A stretch of DNA of 64,000 nucleotides from contig CM049310.1 in NCBI GenBank assembly GCA_026874595.1, positions 68,707,556 through 68,771,555 of the forward strand. The letters are read 5' to 3'. Made by a program: the position numbers and the translations under genes. The DNA is from Sipunculus nudus. Taxonomy: Eukaryota > Annelida > Sipuncula > Golfingiida > Sipunculidae. The notes under the pieces were generated by a model. It did no database searches, had not been told where the DNA came from, and worked only from the letters and a program-made list of their open reading frames with translations. Positions 63,101 through 64,000 of the stretch are shown one piece after another (position 1 is the stretch's first letter; each line of letters begins with the position of its first letter).

Positions 63101-63505
63101 TCTTACAATACACACATTCAGTTCTGGAATTCCGTTGAATCCAAAAGAGAGTACAATCCATCCTATGCAGGATAATTCTTGACAAAAATGAGCGTCAGTT
63201 TGGAGAAGTAAATGAGGTGCTGAATTAGGCTTTATTTATAATTTGTGAACAAACCTCATATTCTCTGTGCAGGTTCATGGCGAGATTATGGATATGAGAC
63301 CTTCCTGAATGTACCAACCATAGCTGGTTGTCAATACCAAATCAAACCTTTTAAAAAATTCCAATAATAATTTCAGGTATGGATTTGAAGATGAAGACAG
63401 ACAGCCCCTGGCACCCTACCCCCCAGTCTGCTTCAGAGTGAATGCTCGACCTCCAGCCGGATACATTTACTATTTTGCCTATGGTACTGATATGAACCCT
63501 TACAG
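44856..63505 (+). CDS. Multi-exon gene: long disordered protein with C-terminal GGCT-like domain (5' part; runs off the window)
   Basis: I traced twelve coding exons, all flanked by AG and GT, with matching phases at every junction, giving 3,248 nt or about 1,082 residues before the window ends. Residues 1 to about 1,060 are low-complexity and hydrophilic: Ser/Arg/Gly near the N-terminus, repeated RPxSA-type clusters (RPASAKAK, KPRPSSAG, RPRPPSAP, RSRPSSG), an Asp run, and Glu/Gln-rich segments that may form coiled coil. Exon 12 then enters YIYYFAYGTDMNPYR, matching the YFAYGSNM loop that opens gamma-glutamylcyclotransferase (GGCT/AIG2-like) domains and binds substrate in that fold. Catalytic activity cannot be judged because the rest of the domain, including the expected catalytic Glu, lies outside the window. 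I do not recognise the gene. Two donors (exons 3 and 12) are expanded into minisatellites. Confidence 0.75.
45159..47359 (+). other. Intron 1
   Basis: GTGAGT to TTTCAG. AT-rich, with a short GT run near 45,763-45,775 and no recognisable gene or element. Confidence 0.7.
47360..47420 (+). CDS. Exon 2
   Basis: Acceptor ATCTTTCAG, donor GTATGT. Reads PNPFLSIDNLPGQKSELKTE, in phase with exon 1, and ends with one spare base that exon 3 completes. Confidence 0.75.
49008..50112. mobile_element. Possible element of about 275-bp tandem units with short inverted ends
   Basis: Units spaced about 271-277 bp apart share RGTGGYGCCACC (49,123; 49,394; 49,671), AAGAAACTATCC or AAGAAAGCTATC, CTGCAGAGATATGAGTGATT and a second half with GGTGGWGCCACCATTTTTGT and TTATAAAGCTATCCAAG. 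The block is bracketed by GTGTATCCGCC at about 49,008 and GCGGATACA at about 50,103, which form an inverted pair (TGTATCCGC). Short open frames in it are repeat artefacts. Confidence 0.55.
50771..51100. mobile_element. MITE with about 22-bp terminal inverted repeats (330 bp)
   Basis: The left end reads CGTATTTCCTTGATCAGGCG. The right end, read on the other strand, is CGTATTTCCTTGATCAGACG, with GCC following in both. The right end has one more C, giving CCGTATTT, directly abutted by TA. On the left the TIR is preceded by TA. A TA target duplication points to a Tc1/mariner-type non-autonomous element. It carries no coding capacity. Confidence 0.8.
52287..52389 (+). CDS. Exon 3 (its 3' end seeds the 40-bp array)
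   Basis: Acceptor ATCTTTCAG, donor GTAAGA. Ser/Thr/Pro-rich peptide ending TPLYNQSLR. The last 29 nt of the exon plus the first bases of the intron form the unit amplified downstream. Reading past this donor gives AGG TAA, an immediate stop. Confidence 0.8.
52361..54150. repeat. 40-bp minisatellite of repeated 5' splice sites (about 44 units)
   Basis: Each unit reads ACACCACTCTACAACCAGTC then TCTCAGAAGGTAAGAATAAT. The first unit begins inside exon 3 (its last 29 nt are coding) and spans its donor AAG|GTAAGA, so the array is a serial copy of exon end plus donor. Units stay exactly 40 bp until about 54,060. The last ones are diverged and shortened (GGAAAGAATGAT, TTAAAGC variants). GTAAG is retained in almost every unit. 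Confidence 0.95.
52390..55929 (+). other. Intron 3
   Basis: GTAAGA to TTTGTAG. Its first half is the 40-bp donor array. The rest is AT-rich and contains a G-run near 54,679-54,690 and a 29-bp triplet repeat. Confidence 0.7.
55571..55657. repeat. 29-bp repeat x 3
   Basis: Three perfect copies of a 29-bp unit beginning CATTATGTTTGCTGACCTCT and ending GTGAGTTCA. Confidence 0.95.
55930..56080 (+). CDS. Exon 4
   Basis: Acceptor TTTGTAG, donor GTAATG. The single base completes a Ser codon from exon 3, then the exon reads IQTSNCSSDWNAPTMKARKY and onwards to GNTKQQ. The reading frame stays open into intron 4 and through part of its 36-bp array, so intron retention would add a repetitive tail rather than stop at once. 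Confidence 0.75.
56081..58049 (+). other. Intron 4
   Basis: GTAATG to CCAACAG. It contains the 36-bp array. The remainder is unremarkable AT-rich sequence. Confidence 0.65.
56275..57277. repeat. 36-bp minisatellite with 3'-splice-site-like units (about 29 units)
   Basis: Units of 36 bp (TTTGCTGTTTTTCATGACCA then GGGGGCTTCAGCAGGG) with 33-35 bp variants toward the end (GGGGTTCAGTCGGG). Each has a pyrimidine tract followed by CAG, as in an acceptor. Because 36 is a multiple of 3, the array carries long plus-strand open frames of 12-residue repeats (GLQQGLLFFMTR). I regard these as intronic artefacts. Confidence 0.9.
58050..58192 (+). CDS. Exon 5
   Basis: Acceptor ACCAACAG, donor GTCAGT. Reads EMADSSCPAPDQELKHR through to GRLVKG, phase 0 at its start and phase 2 at its end. 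Confidence 0.75.
58430..58690. repeat. Dispersed repeat copy in intron 5 (also at the window start)
   Basis: About 58,535-58,680 resembles 60-215: both contain AAAGTTTGACAGTTGAGACA, CC(C/T)GGCC.TCC.ACAGTGCC and GTTTTGAGTA. The segment just upstream (CCCACAATGCAC) is also shared with about 1,250. This marks one repeat family at both ends of the window, 58 kb apart. Confidence 0.65.
58814..58881 (+). CDS. Exon 6
   Basis: Acceptor ATTTCTAG, donor GTAAGT. Reads LKPLCPVNVTGPAIEQCR and ends GINP plus one base. In phase with both neighbours. Confidence 0.75.
59243..59426 (+). CDS. Exon 7
   Basis: Acceptor CTTCCTAG, donor GTAACA. The acceptor choice is fixed by phase: the next AG two bases later would break the frame. 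Reads QPKNYVPSHSRTVQRRKQI through to TPPARQ. Confidence 0.75.
59669..59856 (+). CDS. Exon 8
   Basis: Acceptor TAATTTATAG, donor GTATGA. Reads SSAVAAQPDVDQLLGG through to RTSLCS. Phases match exons 7 and 9. Confidence 0.75.
60492..62323 (+). CDS. Exon 9, large exon (1,832 nt) encoding most of the disordered region
   Basis: Acceptor ATTAACAG, donor GTAAGT. One open frame with no stop for 611 codons. It contains an eight-residue Asp run, several RPxSA/PSS clusters rich in basic residues, and a Glu/Gln-rich stretch (AEELERMLLDAQQEARQC) likely to be helical or coiled coil. It then has acidic Ser/Glu-rich sequence and a final RPSSGVRRARSSSA cluster. Arg/Pro/Ser-Ala clusters of this sort are common in cytoskeleton-associated disordered proteins, but no domain was recognised. 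Confidence 0.85.
62621..62649 (+). CDS. Exon 10, micro-exon (29 nt)
   Basis: Acceptor ATCTTTTCAG, donor GTAAGT. Reads NPEPVPEKE with two spare bases that exon 11 completes to Lys. Small, but supported by strong sites and exact phase. Confidence 0.65.
62864..62920 (+). CDS. Exon 11
   Basis: Acceptor TTTTTTTACAG, donor GTATGT. Reads EESGDLQVIAQSKQLQKP, phase 2 at its end. Confidence 0.7.
63377..63505 (+). CDS. Exon 12, start of GGCT-like domain (its 3' end seeds the 50-bp array)
   Basis: Acceptor AATTTCAG, donor GTAGGA. Reads RYGFEDEDRQPLAPYPP through to GYIYYFAYGTDMNPYR. YFAYG..M is the conserved opening strand and substrate-binding loop of the gamma-glutamylcyclotransferase fold. Reading on past the donor gives AGG TAG, a stop. 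Confidence 0.75.
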
Positions 63506-64000
63506 GTAGGATATATTTCCTTTTTTGCCTATGGTACTGATATGAACCCTTACAGGTAGGATATATTTACTATTTTGCCCTATGGTACTGATATGAACCC
63601 TTACAGGTAGGATATATTTACTATTTTGCCTATGGTACTGATATGAACCCCTTACAGGTAGGATATATTTACTATTTTGCCTATGGTACTTATATGAACC
63701 CCTACAGGTAGGATATATTTACTATTTTGCCTATGGTACTGATATGAACCCTTACAGGTAGGATATATTTACTATTTTGCCCTATGGTACTGATATGAAC
63801 CCTTACAGGTAGGATATATTTACTATTTTGCCTATGGTACTGATATGAACCCCTACAGGAAGGATATATTTACTATTTTGCCTATGGTACTGATATGAAC
63901 CCCTTACAGGTAGGATATATTTACTATTTTGCCTATGGTACTTATATGAACCCCTACAGGTAGGATATATTTACTATTTTGCCTATGGTACTGATATGAA
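63459..64000. repeat. 50/51-bp minisatellite seeded at the exon 12 donor (11 or more units, runs off the window)
   Basis: Each unit is GGATATATTTACTATTTTGC then CTATGGTACTGATATGAACC and C(C)TTACAGGTA. The first unit is the 3' end of exon 12 (GGATACATTTAC..TTACAG) plus its donor GTAGGA. Later units differ by single-base insertions giving 51 bp and by a few substitutions (ACTTATATG, CAGGAAGG). Every unit carries TTACAG|GTAGG, which reads both as an acceptor end and as a donor. Confidence 0.95.

Overview
This is a eukaryotic window from an AT-rich animal genome. A lophotrochozoan is most likely and a mollusc is my best guess. The reasons are many small exons with GT-AG introns, abundant minisatellites and MITE-like elements, and transposons encoding a RAG1-type N-terminal region, a combination first described in the sea slug Aplysia as N-RAG-TP. 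The species cannot be fixed from the sequence alone.

Layout. (1) 1-28,890 holds no gene I can prove. It is repeat-dominated intergenic or intronic DNA: a probable solo LTR (2258-3048), one candidate exon (3631-3772), short minisatellites, a tRNA-derived SINE-like segment on the minus strand (about 11,765-11,832), an 83-bp satellite of about 33 units (13,350-16,057), a GCGTA-rich patch, a TGACGTC-rich minisatellite, and diverged multi-copy repeats. (2) 28,892-43,131 is a near-perfect tandem triplication of a 4,962-bp unit. Each unit carries, on the minus strand, a RAG1-N-terminus-like transposon gene followed by a broken C-terminal part of the same transposase. Units 1 and 2 lack 558 bp that unit 3 retains. 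That 558 bp encodes a RING finger and an adjacent zinc-binding motif, so unit 3 preserves the order of the RAG1 non-core region: zinc motif, then RING, then zinc motif. Every copy lacks the middle of the transposase and carries an in-frame stop, so none should be autonomous. (3) 44,856-64,000 is the 5' part of a multi-exon plus-strand host gene. I traced 12 coding exons (3,248 nt, about 1,082 residues) whose phases match at every junction. The product is a long, mostly disordered, Ser/Pro/Arg-rich protein that reaches a gamma-glutamylcyclotransferase-like motif (YYFAYGTDMNP) in the last visible exon. The gene continues beyond the window.

The most unusual features are the minisatellites inside this gene. 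A 40-bp array (about 44 units) begins in the 3' end of exon 3 and repeats the exon end plus its 5' splice site. A 50/51-bp array begins in the 3' end of exon 12 and repeats that exon end plus its donor. A 36-bp array in intron 4 repeats a pyrimidine-tract/AG unit resembling a 3' splice site. In both donor arrays, using any donor beyond the first would put a stop codon in frame immediately.
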